From Scleropages formosus (Eukaryota > Chordata > Actinopteri > Osteoglossiformes > Osteoglossidae), in assembly GCF_900964775.1 (NCBI RefSeq), contig NC_041806.1, forward strand, positions 25,075,488 to 25,139,487: a stretch of 64,000 nt of DNA, read 5' to 3'. Position 1 is the first letter of the stretch, and each line of letters starts with the position of its first letter. Positions 10,602-22,964 of this stretch are shown here, in pieces. The position numbers were made by a program, and so were the translations under genes. Under the pieces are notes generated by a model. The model did no database searches, had not been told where the DNA came from, and saw only the letters and a list, made by a program, of their open reading frames with translations.

Positions 10602-13600
10602 GCTGTATGTTGTTTTTCCACTTCAGCCTGCTATGTCTCTGTAGATTGGAATATAATGACTTGTGACTTGGAAATATTTGAGGTTAAAAAAAATCCTATT
10701 CATAAACTTCTCTTTCATACAGATTTTCTATTGGAGTTCACAGAACAAACTTGAAACAAAACATTTTGATTCCCTCAAGTGGTGACAGATCTTGTGGACC
10801 ATCCTTAGTTTATCTTTTTAACAAGTTGCGATGTGTGATACATGTGAAATGTATTTGAACCCAACTAATGAGAACACGACTCGATATAAATAGAAGTGTT
10901 ATTACAGTTATTTCATATATGCATGCCATTCACATAATGTAACATTGAAACCAGTAGCATAAAGCAAGAGTACAGACTTGTTATTCCACATTTGTATGTC
11001 TTTTTCTGTTTCCAAGGGAAGCAAACATTAAATTATCATAAATTACTCAAAGGGCTAAAATAAAAGTGAAACAACACAATAAGAGGGAGTGATGATCGAG
11101 GTAATTCTGTATATCCTGTATATGTGGGGTGTAGAACCAGGATGCACAACAAGGCCTTTGTCACAGCACAGTACTTTACTAATAGAGTGCCACTACTGTA
11201 TTAGTAAAAGGAATAACATCTCTGCAATGAACTTGTCATCTTACTCAGATGTCTAGTTACTTCCAAATGTGACTTTAATACAAATTTACATTTACATATT
11301 TGCAAAGTGCTCACAATGTTAGCAATACGCATTTTATTTCTCGAAGATGTTCAGTTTTTTTTTTGTTTTTTCAAATTTCCTTCTTGTCCTGTGAGAAGGA
11401 AGACACAGAAATGAGAGGTAACCCAAAGAGACAGGACGTTGTGAGCAGGGAGGGGACAGTGAGGAGAGTGGACAGTCCAGGCCAGGGTGGGGGAGGGAAG
11501 GAGGCGAACGCCTACAATCACTGCTGTATGCTCCATAGGCCTTGGAGCGTGTGTTACCTAACGTCTTGTTAGAGGTGAGAGCAGGACGATGAAAGTTTTT
11601 CTGCCAACAAACATTGCTGTAAAACAGCCTAAGATGAAGCCATCGCTGAATGTGAACTGAACGGCTTTCATCATGACATCACTTCCAAATCACCCTGCAG
11701 TGAAACCACTTAAGAGGAAAAGCCTTGCTCTCTTTTTTTTTTTTTAATTTTACAAATGGTTACTAATGTGTGCTGTTGAAATGGGTCAATCCTTAGCGTC
11801 TGGAGTCTGCAACGGAGTGGAGCGGCATCACAGTGACACCGGGTCTATATCCGATGACTGGAAGTGCCTGGTCTTCCAATCCCAGCCTAGTTACACAAGA
11901 CGGCCTCTGCACCCACACTCGCACCCACATAGAGCCAGTCGTGTCTTTTTGCCCACACACCACTATTACACTGACCAGCAGTGGGCTGTAAGAGCCCTGG
12001 GACTCTCCACCGACCACCACAGCACTCAAATATGCATTACAATAAAATATACAGTGCTGTAATAAGTTACATACATAGACCTCAGAGTCTGCACTTAGTT
12101 GCACTTCTTGCTCCAAAATCAAAAGATCATTATGTTCACATTAATAAGATCAATACTATAACATTTGGAAATGTGATCCAACAATCCAGCTTCAATAATT
12201 TATTGGGAATAGTGCATGTGAACGCTTAACAGTCTCGCTATCACCTGACAGAAAAACGGAAAAAGGACAAACCATACTTTTAGACCGAGTTAAAACATAT
12301 AGAGAGATGTCCAGCATTCTCTCAAAGAATGTCGGATTGTTCAGCTTCCTCATTGTCACGATCATCACGGCACACATATTTCAGCTATGCTTACAGCCTC
12401 CATCTCCTCACTAATGCCAGGATAGGTGCATTTTAACACAGCTTTTAAACCTTTAACACATTCTAATTCAGGGCTGACTATGGAGACTGGTACGAAGGTA
12501 CTTATGCTCCATTGTGTATTTATACTGTACCAAGGGTCATAAGGTATTTATATCATTATGGAATGTAAATTTATACCTGCTTACTGGACTACATATTCCA
12601 GTAAATCATGTAAACATTACAAAATGGGAGACAAAGACACTAAATTAAAATCCATGGTAAATGACAATTCAAATTATAGACTGAGACTGCAAAAAACTGA
12701 ATGGGGTATAGCAGCGGTCAGATACTTTAATTTTTCTCTCAGTTTGTAAGTTGTTTGGGTCTTTTATTAGACTAACAACTGAAAATAATATATGCATATA
12801 ATTAATGTGAATAATTGGATTCAATTTTAAATTTAAAAACAGTGCTATGCCTTTTAAATTCTGCTGCACAACTGAAGCACTGGAAATTGTGAAGAATGAT
12901 AACCTGTTTTGTCACTTACTAATATTCAGTCTTCCTGTGAGCAATGTTACTATGGTTGCACTTCAGTTCATCCTCCTGTTGTCTATGTAGTAGTGTGACT
13001 GGGTGCTCAGCCATTTTCTACCATGTCTTGATGTAAAAATTCAACACCATTTGAAATGTCCCACAATGCCTTGAAGTTCCAGATGACGGTAGGAAATATG
13101 ATTGAGCATCGGAGTCATACTGCCAGCTTTTCTATCACTGATGTATAAATGTAAATTAATAAAATGGGTATTTTATGACAGTCAGATTTCTGACCTTCAT
13201 TCCATAGGTAGAAATTTATTATATATGGAATAAATGATGGTATGAGGAGCAGATTACATCTCCAACAGAAGAATCTATCAGTCTAGTCCAATGTCCAAAA
13301 AATATTTTGGTGTGGCACTATAGCAGCAAGGTCAAATTCTGAATCCTGAAGGTCACAGATTAACATGTTGAGGTGAAGGATGAGTTTATGAGAACTAAAG
13401 ACTTCTATGATAGCAGGAGAGGTGTTCGAAAGTTTGAAACCACTAATCTCTCAAAACAAGCTGTTACTACTTCTTACACCCAAAATAATGCAATGCACCT
13501 TACAAATGTATCTTAAATTTTATAAAGAATTTAATTTACTACTGCCAAAAACCGCTTATTTAATTCAGAAACTTCTTGTTAATGTAAAATAATTCTGAAA

Positions 13601-13657
13601 TTATTTGTCAAACTTGCATGACTAACCACATGAGCAAGTTTATAATTACATTTATTA

Positions 13658-13737
13658 TACAGTATATTTTCCAGATGAATGATCAAGTGTGAAATACATC
13701 ACAGAAGATGTTCATGTATCTTCTGGAATATACTGTA
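13658..13737. repeat. Imperfect 80-bp inverted repeat
   Basis: The left arm TACAGTATATTTTCCAGA pairs with the right arm TCTGGAATATACTGTA. Partial pairing continues inward. It may be a small MITE remnant or a transcribed hairpin; nothing in the sequence decides between these. Confidence 0.55.
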
Positions 13738-14598
13738 ACACACAGAAAATGCCCTGAAACACAAATCACTGCCAACTTTTCCTTTTAACTCAGTCTCCCG
13801 ATAATAAAGTTTCTGTTTTTACTTAACGTTCTGAATTACCAAAATTAAGAAGTTATGTTTAAATAATGATAGCACTTTTGAGAAACTGCTCACTGAGCAT
13901 TACTGTCACCTTTCCAGGATAACCAGTCACATTAATCAATAATTTACCAATTTGTCATTCACAAGTCTCCTCCCCATGAACTGATGGCCGGATGTAGACG
14001 GTCACAAAACCTTTTAGTTTCAGAGTTCTTATGATGGTTCCAAGGATTGGAGCACCTTAACTATTAATGTGATATAAGAACCTTTTTAATTCTTCACAGT
14101 AGGAAAACGTATTCTTTGGTATTTTTAACACCCCAGCAACTGTTTCCCATTTCTGGTTCCTCTCCAACTATGACATTCTTCTGTTTTTTGTGTGAAATCC
14201 AAAACATGATTAAAAAAATTATTCCATTGTGCTCTGCAAATCCAATTTGCTTTATTGCATTACCCCATCTACTGTCCACCCAAGCTGAAACCATCATCGT
14301 GTTTTTACCCCTATTATAAGAGATGGGCATTTATAGCCACGGTGAATCAAATGGCTGCTCATATTACAGACATGCTGCTGAGTCCCTGTTTTTGCATAGT
14401 TCACCTGCCACGGCACTGCACTGTCAAAACATATCACAAACAGTAAACGGAAGTGCTCAAGTAAATTGCTTACGTACACAATGAAGGAATACGCATGCAT
14501 TATTTTTTAATCGCATGCTTCTACTGTTAATTTCCTGAAAATGGAAATGGACTGCACTGTATTATCGATAGCCTATCATTATCTCTCTGTCCAGATAG

Positions 14599-14622
14599 AC
14601 ACACACACACACACACACACAC
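14599..14622. repeat. (AC)n microsatellite
   Basis: About twelve AC units. Confidence 0.9.
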
Positions 14623-15180
14623 CATTACCTACACATAGGGTCCCAAAAGAACTAAGGGCCCTGCCTTTTCAGCACCATGGACAGCGAAGCAGCCGGTGCG
14701 CTGCGCTCAAAGCGCGTCCTTGACAACGAACACGAAGGGAATCGACACACTAGTCACAGCTACGATATTTTGTCTAACTTAGAGCTGTGCACTTATTTAG
14801 GCCTTAATTAATACTTAAAATGTAATTAAATTAATTAAATTAAGGAATAAAAAACATGAATAAAGAAGTCAGGGCACAGGACTCTGACAGGATGACTGAC
14901 TCCTTCTTTCTGCCTTCATGACCCCGTTATGTGGCCTGGCTGAACTCCCATACAATATATGCAAGGAAACCGCTTTTTATGAGAAGATCTGCATGAAAAT
15001 CGCCAAGTTAATACCTCGCTAGAAGTTAACACAAAAGGCTTGTAGACGCCCAACGTCTTTTTCCACGGCCAGAGACTAGATAGTTGGAGAAGTCTTGAAC
15101 ATTTTGGTTTCTGTATCTGCTAACACGTTTCTCTTGAGAAAGCCAGAGAACACATACAACTGCAGAAGGCTGGATCTTAC

Positions 15181-15274
15181 CTTAAAAACGTGAGAATGGT
15201 CCCAGATCGCGTCCGCAGTGGGGTCGTTACACACCCAGCTTTGAGCATCCGTGCTCTCCACAAAGATCTGCTTC
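15181..15274 (-). other. Candidate exon, perhaps 5' UTR of FAM163B-like gene
   Basis: The minus strand shows an acceptor-like TGCTTTAG|GAAG and a strong donor TTTTTAAG|GTAAGA 94 bases apart. One frame is open (KQIFVESTDAQSWVCNDPTA…) but matches no family I know. It sits between the CpG block and FAM163B coding exon 1 on the right strand, so a noncoding 5' exon of that gene is a reasonable guess. Confidence 0.25.
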
Positions 15275-15879
15275 CTAAAGCATTGCAAGGGCTGAGGTTC
15301 GGCTGCTGGTGCCCACAGTGTAATTATAATAACAGTAAGTGTCCCTCAGTACCGACTCTTGTCACTTTTTCACCCTCTCAACGCTTTCCTCACAATTTCT
15401 TAAAGAATTCAACGACAGATGTAGGTGTCTTCTCACAACCCCTATCGCCGCTTTTGTTTTTATTACTGTTACGTATCAATATATCAACTTGTACAAGTTC
15501 TTGACTTCGGGAAAAAATAGCAGATAAAACAACCGAGGATCCAAATATATTTTTTTAAAAAATCAAGGCTTTGCGTTATCTCCGCGTTGACCATATTCTG
15601 AGTCCAAAACTAGTGTTGAAAACCTCACCCCAGTGCGTCATTAAACTGGACAGCTGCAGTAACAGGTTTTCAATAAACATTAATGTTCTCCGCGGTCTAC
15701 GGGCTCGTCTCTCGATTAAAATACAACTCTCGTTGCATTTTAAGAATTCTCTAAAGAATTTAAAAAGAAAAAAAAACAAAAAAAAAACAGCACCGGCTTA
15801 AAATATCCGTAGACGAGCGAAAACGAGGTACTAAAAAAGCAGTTTTTAGGATTCCAGTAGCGTTTCCAGGTATGGCTCT

Positions 15880-16331
15880 GGCAGTTTTACATTATTAACT
15901 GGGTTCTGGATCCTTCCTGGAGCGATGCGGAGCCTGAGCGCTCACGGGCGCGCGTGCTCATGCGGACTGGAGTGGCGCGCACTTCGCCTTCAAGCCTTGT
16001 CCAACACTCAACAACTGAGAGCGATGGGGGATCCGTCAGCCCGCGAGCTCCAAACGACGGAAAAACGGCGGGGGAGCTATTTCCAGTCGGGCTCACTTCG
16101 GATTCGGAACCGGAGCTGGTAGCAGGGCGGGCTGAGGCTGTCCGTACATCCTCTCCTCAATGGCAAACGGGATCGGCGCGCCGGTGGGTTCCGCCGAACT
16201 CACGGTGGAGGGGGGGCGGGGTGGTGCGTTTTGGCAAAGTGGCGTCTCAGCGCTTCATTTCTCTCAAGACAGCTGACTGAAGGGAAAACAGCATGTGGAC
16301 AGGGCGCGCGCGCACCCGCGCGTGCGTGTTC

Positions 16332-16369
<38 letters not shown>

Positions 16370-16560
16370 CGACAATCACGTTTAAAGGAATATCGCGCTG
16401 TAGTGAAATGACACGCCTTCCTTAACTAATACGAGAACGCGGCAGGCCTGAAAAATTATGGTGCGCGCTCCCGCGATCCATCCAGGGAAGGGTCCATCGT
16501 CCAGAGCCGGTCCGGCTCGCTGGCTGCCGTAGCAACGTTGGGAGTGGAGAGCCGTTCCCA
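15880..16560. promoter_or_regulatory. CpG-rich block, likely promoter
   Basis: GC content and CpG density rise sharply against the AT-rich surroundings (for example GGCGCGCGTGC and GGGCGCGCGCGCAC). A TG repeat at 16,334-16,367 interrupts it. Candidate targets are the FAM163B-like gene on the minus strand or an unseen transcript on the plus strand. Confidence 0.5.
16334..16367. repeat. (TG)n microsatellite
   Basis: About sixteen TG units inside the CpG-rich block. Confidence 0.9.
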
Positions 16561-17084
16561 TGAGAACAAGTCAGAAGTCTGTGGCACAAGGTAGAGGACA
16601 GAAGGACAGCGAGTAACTCAGTACCTTCAGCGTGTGCAGTTATGATCAGACTCCTTATGATGGTGTCATTTCTTTATGTGTGATTTCTGTTTAGTATGTG
16701 GTCATCAGTTTGAGTTCTTGTTGGACTTTCACTACATCTGGGCTCCTGTAACGCGGAAGAAGAGATCTATGAAGGACTCGCTCTGGTACTTGGTTCACGG
16801 ATGGTATCATCTAGATTTCATGAACGACGTCCTTTCATTGATGACGAAACACTTAGGTGTTTGGATGACTGATTTTCCTTCTTGGCTAAATACCTAATAG
16901 GCAGCCAACAGTGTGCAAGGCTTTTGCCTTAAAATGTGAAGGCTGTTGGTCTTAACCCACATTTGCAGTAGTAATTTTGATCAAGGTAGGGTAAGGTTAG
17001 TGCCATGGAGTTGAACTTGTTTTTTGATGAGCACTGGCTTTGTGTTTATGGTAGAGGAGGAACAGAAAGAGTTTACCATCGCCT

Positions 17085-17205
17085 TCTTCCAAACCTGTCT
17101 TGGGATTATAAACACAGGGAGAACATGCGGTCTCAATACACCCTGAGCTGGATTTAAACCTACACTCAGATGTAGGCACTGTAAAACAGCAGCCTTACCT
17201 GATTG
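17085..17205 (-). repeat. SINE fragment (family C)
   Basis: The minus strand contains CATGTTCTCCCTGTGTTTAT preceded by a degraded tRNA-like head. This is the 'ATGTTCTCCC…TTTCCTC' family also seen at 31.4, 46.2 and 46.7 kb. Confidence 0.55.
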
Positions 17206-18165
17206 AAGTACATATGTCAATCATATAACACGATCAGTTAATTCCATGAAAGTACTGTCCCATTTTGAGGAAATCAAATTACCACTGCTTTATTTCTTAT
17301 GAAGAAATTAATTGATTAGTGGATGAAAATATTTCAATTAAAATGAATTAAAGTACCAAAATAAAAGGTATTTTTATACACAACAGCAATAACAGCAGTA
17401 TTTTTAATAATAAACAGTATATTATTAAATACAGTCTATATAAAGTACATAAAATCTAAAAAATATACAGTATATTGTGTGACATCAGAGGACTGTGGGA
17501 GCCAAGGGAACCAAGATTTGCATTTGACTCTTTATTTTACCATGTGTCATTATTTCTGTCCTCTACAAGTTCCCAGTCACTTCTGAATTTAATTTTTTAA
17601 TGAATACACTGCTGGTCAGTTCAAGCATGTTTTGGTATATGTAACTTCATAAATACACATAAGGACATTAGAGAGGAAACATTACAGTTAGGATTACTAT
17701 GTTTTAAGCATGACAGCTAAATATGCAAAAATATAAAAACACAATCATTTTGAAGAACAAATTCAAAAGCAAAACATCTACCAGTGTCCAAGATAATGTA
17801 AATGGTCAACAAAAGTTAATTAAACTGATTGTGAATATTAAATACATGAAATATGTATGTCTCATCTTACTGGAATTATACATGAGGATATGGCCACCAT
17901 AATGCAGGTCTTTTGATTTAAAAATGCAAACATATTTAGAAGCACTGAAAACAAAAATAATATGATTACCATGAAAATAGCTTAAAAGCTAAGGTGAGTG
18001 TTAGAAAACATGCATGAATCTGACATCCAGACACCTTATCTGTTTTGCCTCCTTCCTTACTGCATTTGCTCTAGTACTGCACAAAAATGACTTATATTTC
18101 ATATTTTATATATACTCAGTGAAAGAAACAAACAAATATGTCTGCATTGTCTATTTAATATATAC

Positions 18166-18284
18166 CTAACTCTTTTCAGGTGGTAGGGTCACTGTGTACT
18201 CAGCTGTCTGTTGACTGCTCCTCTCAGTGTCCTCACAATGTCTCCTGAGCATCCGGAACCTGTGCTCCCCATCCAGGTCCATGC
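18166..18284 (-). CDS. Candidate terminal exon of an unrecognised gene
   Basis: After the acceptor TTTTCTCAG the minus strand is open for 39 residues beginning MDLDGEHRFRMLRRHCEDTE and ending EYTVTLPPEKS then TAG. The composition looks protein-like, but I recognise no family. It could be a chance open frame. Possible upstream exons are noted at 20.8-23.0 kb. Confidence 0.2.
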
Positions 18285-19671
18285 CTGAGAAAAGCCAGTC
18301 CAAGGACAACTAGATTTTTTTGCATTAATATTTTAACTTGGGTATTAAAAGGGGCCGAGATTCCTCTGTATTGTAAGGAAAAAGGCCTTGAAATATTCAT
18401 TGGTGAAGAGGCATTTCAAGACAAGGTTATTTTCCCTGTCTCTTGCTTCATCCTTTACTTCGGAAAGCTCCATAAAGGATCTGTGTACAGCATTCACTAG
18501 CTTTGCTGTGCCAGGTAAGACCAAGAGTTAATTAAAACAGTTTTGCTCCAATTAATTTTACTTGTTTACACAAAATGTAATATTTAAACATTTAAAACAC
18601 AGTTACAGTGGTTAAAAAGAGGGTTTTGTGCTACATCCAGAGGAAGGAGATGCAGTAAATCCCCTAGCATGTGCCACACTGGCACATAAAAACACTTAAA
18701 AGCTAGACCTTCCAAACCCCAGTCAAGCTTGTCCATCCAACTGAGTTCATCTTGACTTCTCTCAAGTTGAGGGAAGTTTTCCACATCATTCCTGCTTTCA
18801 TCTGCTTATTCATCTGTTCTTCCTTCTCTGTTCTACACTCCTCTGTTCTTCTCTCCCTCTTCCAGTCTTCCTTCCTGAACTTTGTTGTATTCTTCTCTCC
18901 ATGTGTGTGTTTCCTATGTGTCTGATATGGGCAGGTGTAGTTATTAGTGAACAATGTAAGGACCAGGGAGAAGGACGTATCGCAGACTGCTCTCAAATAA
19001 GAGTCAGAAACATACTTACCTGTAAGTTATCACAAGCTATGGAGCATCAGCACCCAAAGGGAGCTACAATTGTTACAATTACTCATCAAATTCCGCTATT
19101 ACAGTGTTTCTAGGCACCAATCATCCTGAGAACACCTTGAGCTAAGCAAGCCTTCCAGATGAAAGAGCTACTCTTCACATCTCTTGTATAAATTGGCAAC
19201 ATTGACGTTCTTCCTCCAGCTCCTCCAACTCAAGGCCAAGGCAACAGTAATCATTTTACTTGGCGTCTCCTCCTCCTTCAGTGTAATTAATTACATTGAT
19301 TGGCACACAGAGGTGAGAAGTCCTTTCTGCAATATTTTGAGGGTTATTCAGAAGGTCAACATAACTCACTGACAATGCAGTTTTCTTTTGGGCAGCTACA
19401 GAATATGAGCCAGACTCATATGACCCAGTTCCTCCCAGAGTGAGCCAAACTTTTAATACACCTCAATTCTCTCATTATCTTACCATATTATATATCTTTC
19501 TTCTGACAATGCGGTTGAGCAACTTAAATTTTGCACTGTGCTATTAGCATGTTAAAATCTCTAAATAATTTAATGGCTGAGACTAAAGCCAAAACATAAT
19601 ACATTACATTTTAGTAATTTTGCAATTTACAGCATTCAGTGTTCCATTGGTTTTAGTTGTCAGTTCGAGGA

Positions 19672-19872
19672 GGCAGTTTGTATAGTGTAGTGGTTAGTGC
19701 TGGTGCCTTTTGACACAAAGGTTACAAGTTTAAATCTCACCTCTGGCTATAATACCCTTGAGCAAGGTACTTACTCTAAAGTTGTTCTAGTAAAATTACC
19801 CAGCTGTACAAATGGGTAAATTATAAGTTGCTTTGGAGAAAAGCATCAGCTAAATGAAGCAATGTAAACTTA
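19672..19872 (+). repeat. tRNA-headed SINE with L2-like tail (family A)
   Basis: In the forward direction there is a tRNA-like head (TAGTGTAGTGGTTAGTGC, then a B-box relic AGGTTACAAGTTTAAATC), the core CTTGAGCAAGGTACTTAC, and the tail TTGCTTTGGAGAAAAGCATC followed by AGCTAAATGAAGCAATG. This is the best preserved family A copy here. Confidence 0.85.
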
Positions 19873-20227
19873 CTTATAATTTTAACAACTGCTCAATTTT
19901 TGACGGATCCTAAATTTGATCAAAGTGAAGCTCTCCAGCCCAACTGCATTTTCAAATGTTTGCTTTATGCAAGGTAAAACATGAAGTACAAATCCAGAAG
20001 ATGCGTATTTTCAGTATTGCTTAGCAACAATGCAACATTATGAGAATCCACCTACATGCACAAGCTGTTTCGCTCTCAGGAATAAGCTAAACTGATGAAG
20101 CTATGTCTATTTTACAGTGCACATCGTATGTGGACTTTATATGAAATATAGAATTTTTGAAAGGAAGCTTTTTTGACCTATCAAGTGCCAACTTAACTAA
20201 TTTATCATGGGCTGTGTTCCTCATATA

Positions 20228-20446
20228 GGGGGGCACGGTGGTGCAGCGGGTTGGACCGGGTCCTGCTCTCCAGTGGGTCAGGGTTCGAGTCTCACTTGGG
20301 GTGCCTTGCGACGGACTGGTGTCCCATCCTGGGTGTGTCCTCTCCCCCTCTGACCTTACGCCCTGTGTTGCCGGGTAGGCTCCGGCTTCCCGTGACCCTG
20401 TATGGGACAAGCGGTTCAGAAAGTGTGTGTGTGTGTGTGTGTGTGT
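20228..20446 (+). repeat. tRNA-derived SINE (family B), near full length
   Basis: It has A box GGTGGTGCAGCGGG, B box GGTTCGAGTCTC, a GC-rich body and a TG-repeat tail. The possible target-site duplication TGTGTTCCTCAT lies just left of the element (about 20,213) and right after the tail (about 20,443). It looks fairly young. Confidence 0.85.
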
Positions 20447-20786
20447 TCCTCATCTCGATACTGGTTACAGGTACTCTCAGACATAAGCTGTAAACAATTT
20501 GGAAGTGAGTTCATCTAGTCTGATCCTCCTCTTCACAGTGTGTCCAAGTGTGTTTTACAGCTAGACTTGGAAACACGGGTCACTTTTGCCGCACAGCAGA
20601 CGGCCAATTTTATGAAACAGAATAGTGGGAAAAAATACAATTAAAGGTAAACAAACAAATGGGAATGTGTATCTTTGAACATTCATGCATGAAATATCTG
20701 TAACACGTAGTGTATGATGCATCTTGATGACCTGTCTAACTGGTCAACATACGAGAACATCCAAACAGGCACCCTGAAATGTTTAC

Positions 20787-22964
20787 CCAGAAAGTAAATG
20801 TTTGCTCTGCATATCCAGAAATTTCAGCGACTGCTCCGAGGAAGTAAACATCCTGCTGCCTGTTCTAGTATTAAACCTCCAATCAATATGTTGTCCAATA
20901 ATGCTGATCACACAGCCAGCTGGACACAATAAGAGTAATACTGTTTTTGTACAGTGCACTACACATTTTCCCTCAAGCCCAGAGCCTAAAAGCAGGTAAA
21001 AGTAACAGCTGTAGTTGATAATAACTCAACCAGATAAGTCTGTGCAACATAATTGTGGTTTCTTACCTGTTGTCATCGGCTCTATGACCTCATACACCAT
21101 TGCAGGGGACACAAGACAAGCCAGCTACAAAGGTAAACAATTAAACAACAGCAATATTCCAAGAGTCTGGACATCACACCTCGTGGCACTATAAAATACA
21201 TGCCCATAAGGCTCATGTGAACAAAGTCTGTATATGCACAAGTATTTGCTGAAAATGAAACCCCCTGCACTCTGTAGCTTTTTAATCCACTGCTGCATTA
21301 TTTCATAATGGAAGGTACAAATGACCTAATGTATTTTGACAGTTTCAGTAAATATCTACCAGAAGGCATTTTGCAAGGCTGGTCCAAAGGGAACTGAAAT
21401 CACAGTAAGTTGCTGGATACTCTGTTAATGGCGGGTGCTTCTCTTTCTCTGTACTCAGCACTCCAGCAAAGCTGTTGAGGCTCATTTTCTCTGCCGAACA
21501 CACTTTATCAGCTAGTTTGGAATTTCTTACTCCAGCTATGAGCTGCCAAGCCTTCCCCCCCCCCAAAGAAAACAAGTCCCTGGTTGATTTCTTTGGACAG
21601 CAGCCAAATGGCACACATGGTCAGAGGTCTCTGCGAAATACAAGTACACTAGACACTGGGTCAGTTACTGGTGGCTTTGGAACCTGTAATTATTATTAAA
21701 AAGCTGTAAAAAGCCACCCAAGCTGTCAAAAAAATAATCACCTGCATCTCAGAAGTGCATCATTGCCAAATAACGCACACACTGTGCAAAACCACTAGTC
21801 AAACTTGGCAACACAGGGCACAAGGCCGGAGGGGGAAGGGGACACACCCTGTACAGGACACCAGTTCATCAGAATGCACCCCAAGCAGGACTCAAACCCC
21901 AGACCCGCCAGAGAGCGAGACCCGGCCAAGCCTGCTGCTCCGTCGTGCCCCCACTGTTGCCAAACAGCAGTCTTGTAAGAAATTGCCTCTGTGCAGAGAT
22001 GACCATGTGAAGAACGGGAACAACAACATGTGACTTATTGCATAATTGTGTGTATACTTAAGCATTTTAGTGTAACAATATAGTCTGAATAAATTCAACC
22101 TATCGGGGGGGCACGGCAGTGCAGCGGGTTTGTCCGGGTCCTGCTCTCTGGTGGGTCTGGGGTTCTGGTCCCGCTTGGTGTGTCCCCTCCCCCTTCAGCC
22201 TTACGCCCTGTGTTGCTGGGTTAGGCTCCGATTTGCCGTGACCCCACTTGGAACAAGCAGTTTCAGCCAATGTGTGTGTGTGTGTAAATTAAACCTGTGC
22301 AACATCAAGAATTACTTCATCCCATCTTCCTCATCATACCATCTTGTGACAGCGGACAATGTTTTATGCAGCTGAACGGTCACTTAAGTATTAAGAGTGA
22401 AAGCTTTTCTCCAAAAGATTTTTCTTATTTTGCAGTGTACTCTTGAAGCCTATACACCCTATACATTCTGAAAGGATATAATATTTCCCTGTATACGACA
22501 TTGCCTCCGAGGCTACCGATAGTCATACAGGTGCGACACAAACAGGTGTGTGTACTGGATGCTAACCAGTCACGCTGCTTTTGCCGCCATTGGCGCACCT
22601 GCTTATTACACATTATTAAACATGATATTCAGTAGTTTCTTGCACATATCAAAGTAAGAATTTAATCATGTTTCTTAGCAACTACTGTGGAAGAAATACC
22701 CTAACAGTTTCTGAGATTCTGTCACATCTGTGCTCTCCCTGGGATCCCCACCCACGTGTCTTTTTCCAGCACTGACTTTTACACCAACTCATCTCTCTCT
22801 AACCCTGCTGGCTGGATCTTTGCAGGTTAGTAGCCAATGGGCAGGAACTTCTGTCTGACACACTGCATTTCTGTGTCGCATGACCATTCTAATAACTGCA
22901 TTTTTTTTTAAAAAAGCAGCTGTCTTACTTGCCTTCCTTCAACATGTCCAGGGTCAGCGGACAT
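20787..22964 (-). CDS. Candidate chain of three short exons, unrecognised
   Basis: Three minus-strand segments have splice-like borders and matching phases. The first, 22964-22929 (MSADPGHVEGRQ), ends CAA|GTAAGA. The second, 21124-21067 (LACLVSPAMVYEVIEPMTT), lies between TTTGTAG and CAG|GTAAGA. The third, 20859-20787 (SRMFTSSEQSLKFLDMQSKH…), follows GAACAG and ends TGG|GTAAAC. Two more open segments follow at about 18.4-18.5 kb and 18.2 kb. I know no protein like this, and short decoy exons are common at this scale. Confidence 0.2.
21768..21955 (-). repeat. tRNA-derived SINE (family B), diverged
   Basis: The plus strand carries the reversed body (GGCAACACAGGGCACAAGGC) and a B-box relic GGACTCAAACCCCAGACC. 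Both ends are eroded. Confidence 0.8.
22104..22287 (+). repeat. tRNA-derived SINE (family B), internally deleted
   Basis: It has the head GGGGGGCACGGCAGTGCAGC, a B-box relic GGGGTTCTGGTCCCG and a short TG tail. The 'CTTGCGACGGACTGG' block found in other copies is missing. Confidence 0.8.

Larger units (their letters stand above)
8253..15180. other. Region upstream of FAM163B coding exon 1
   Basis: No coding exon is supported. It contains short tandem repeats near 9.3 and 9.6 kb, a family A SINE at 10.2 kb, a GAAT microsatellite at 10.6 kb, a hairpin at 13.66 kb and an AC repeat at 14.6 kb. It is probably 5' intron sequence of the FAM163B-like gene if that gene's promoter is the CpG block near 16 kb, which is inference. 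Confidence 0.45.

Noticed and set aside
19216-19315. Plus-strand segment after CTCCAG reading KAKATVIILLGVSSSFSVIN, ending GAG|GTGAGA, which recalls the transmembrane exon of GT6-family glycosyltransferases.
   Set aside because: There is no in-frame ATG, no catalytic exon nearby, and hydrophobic open stretches are common by chance.
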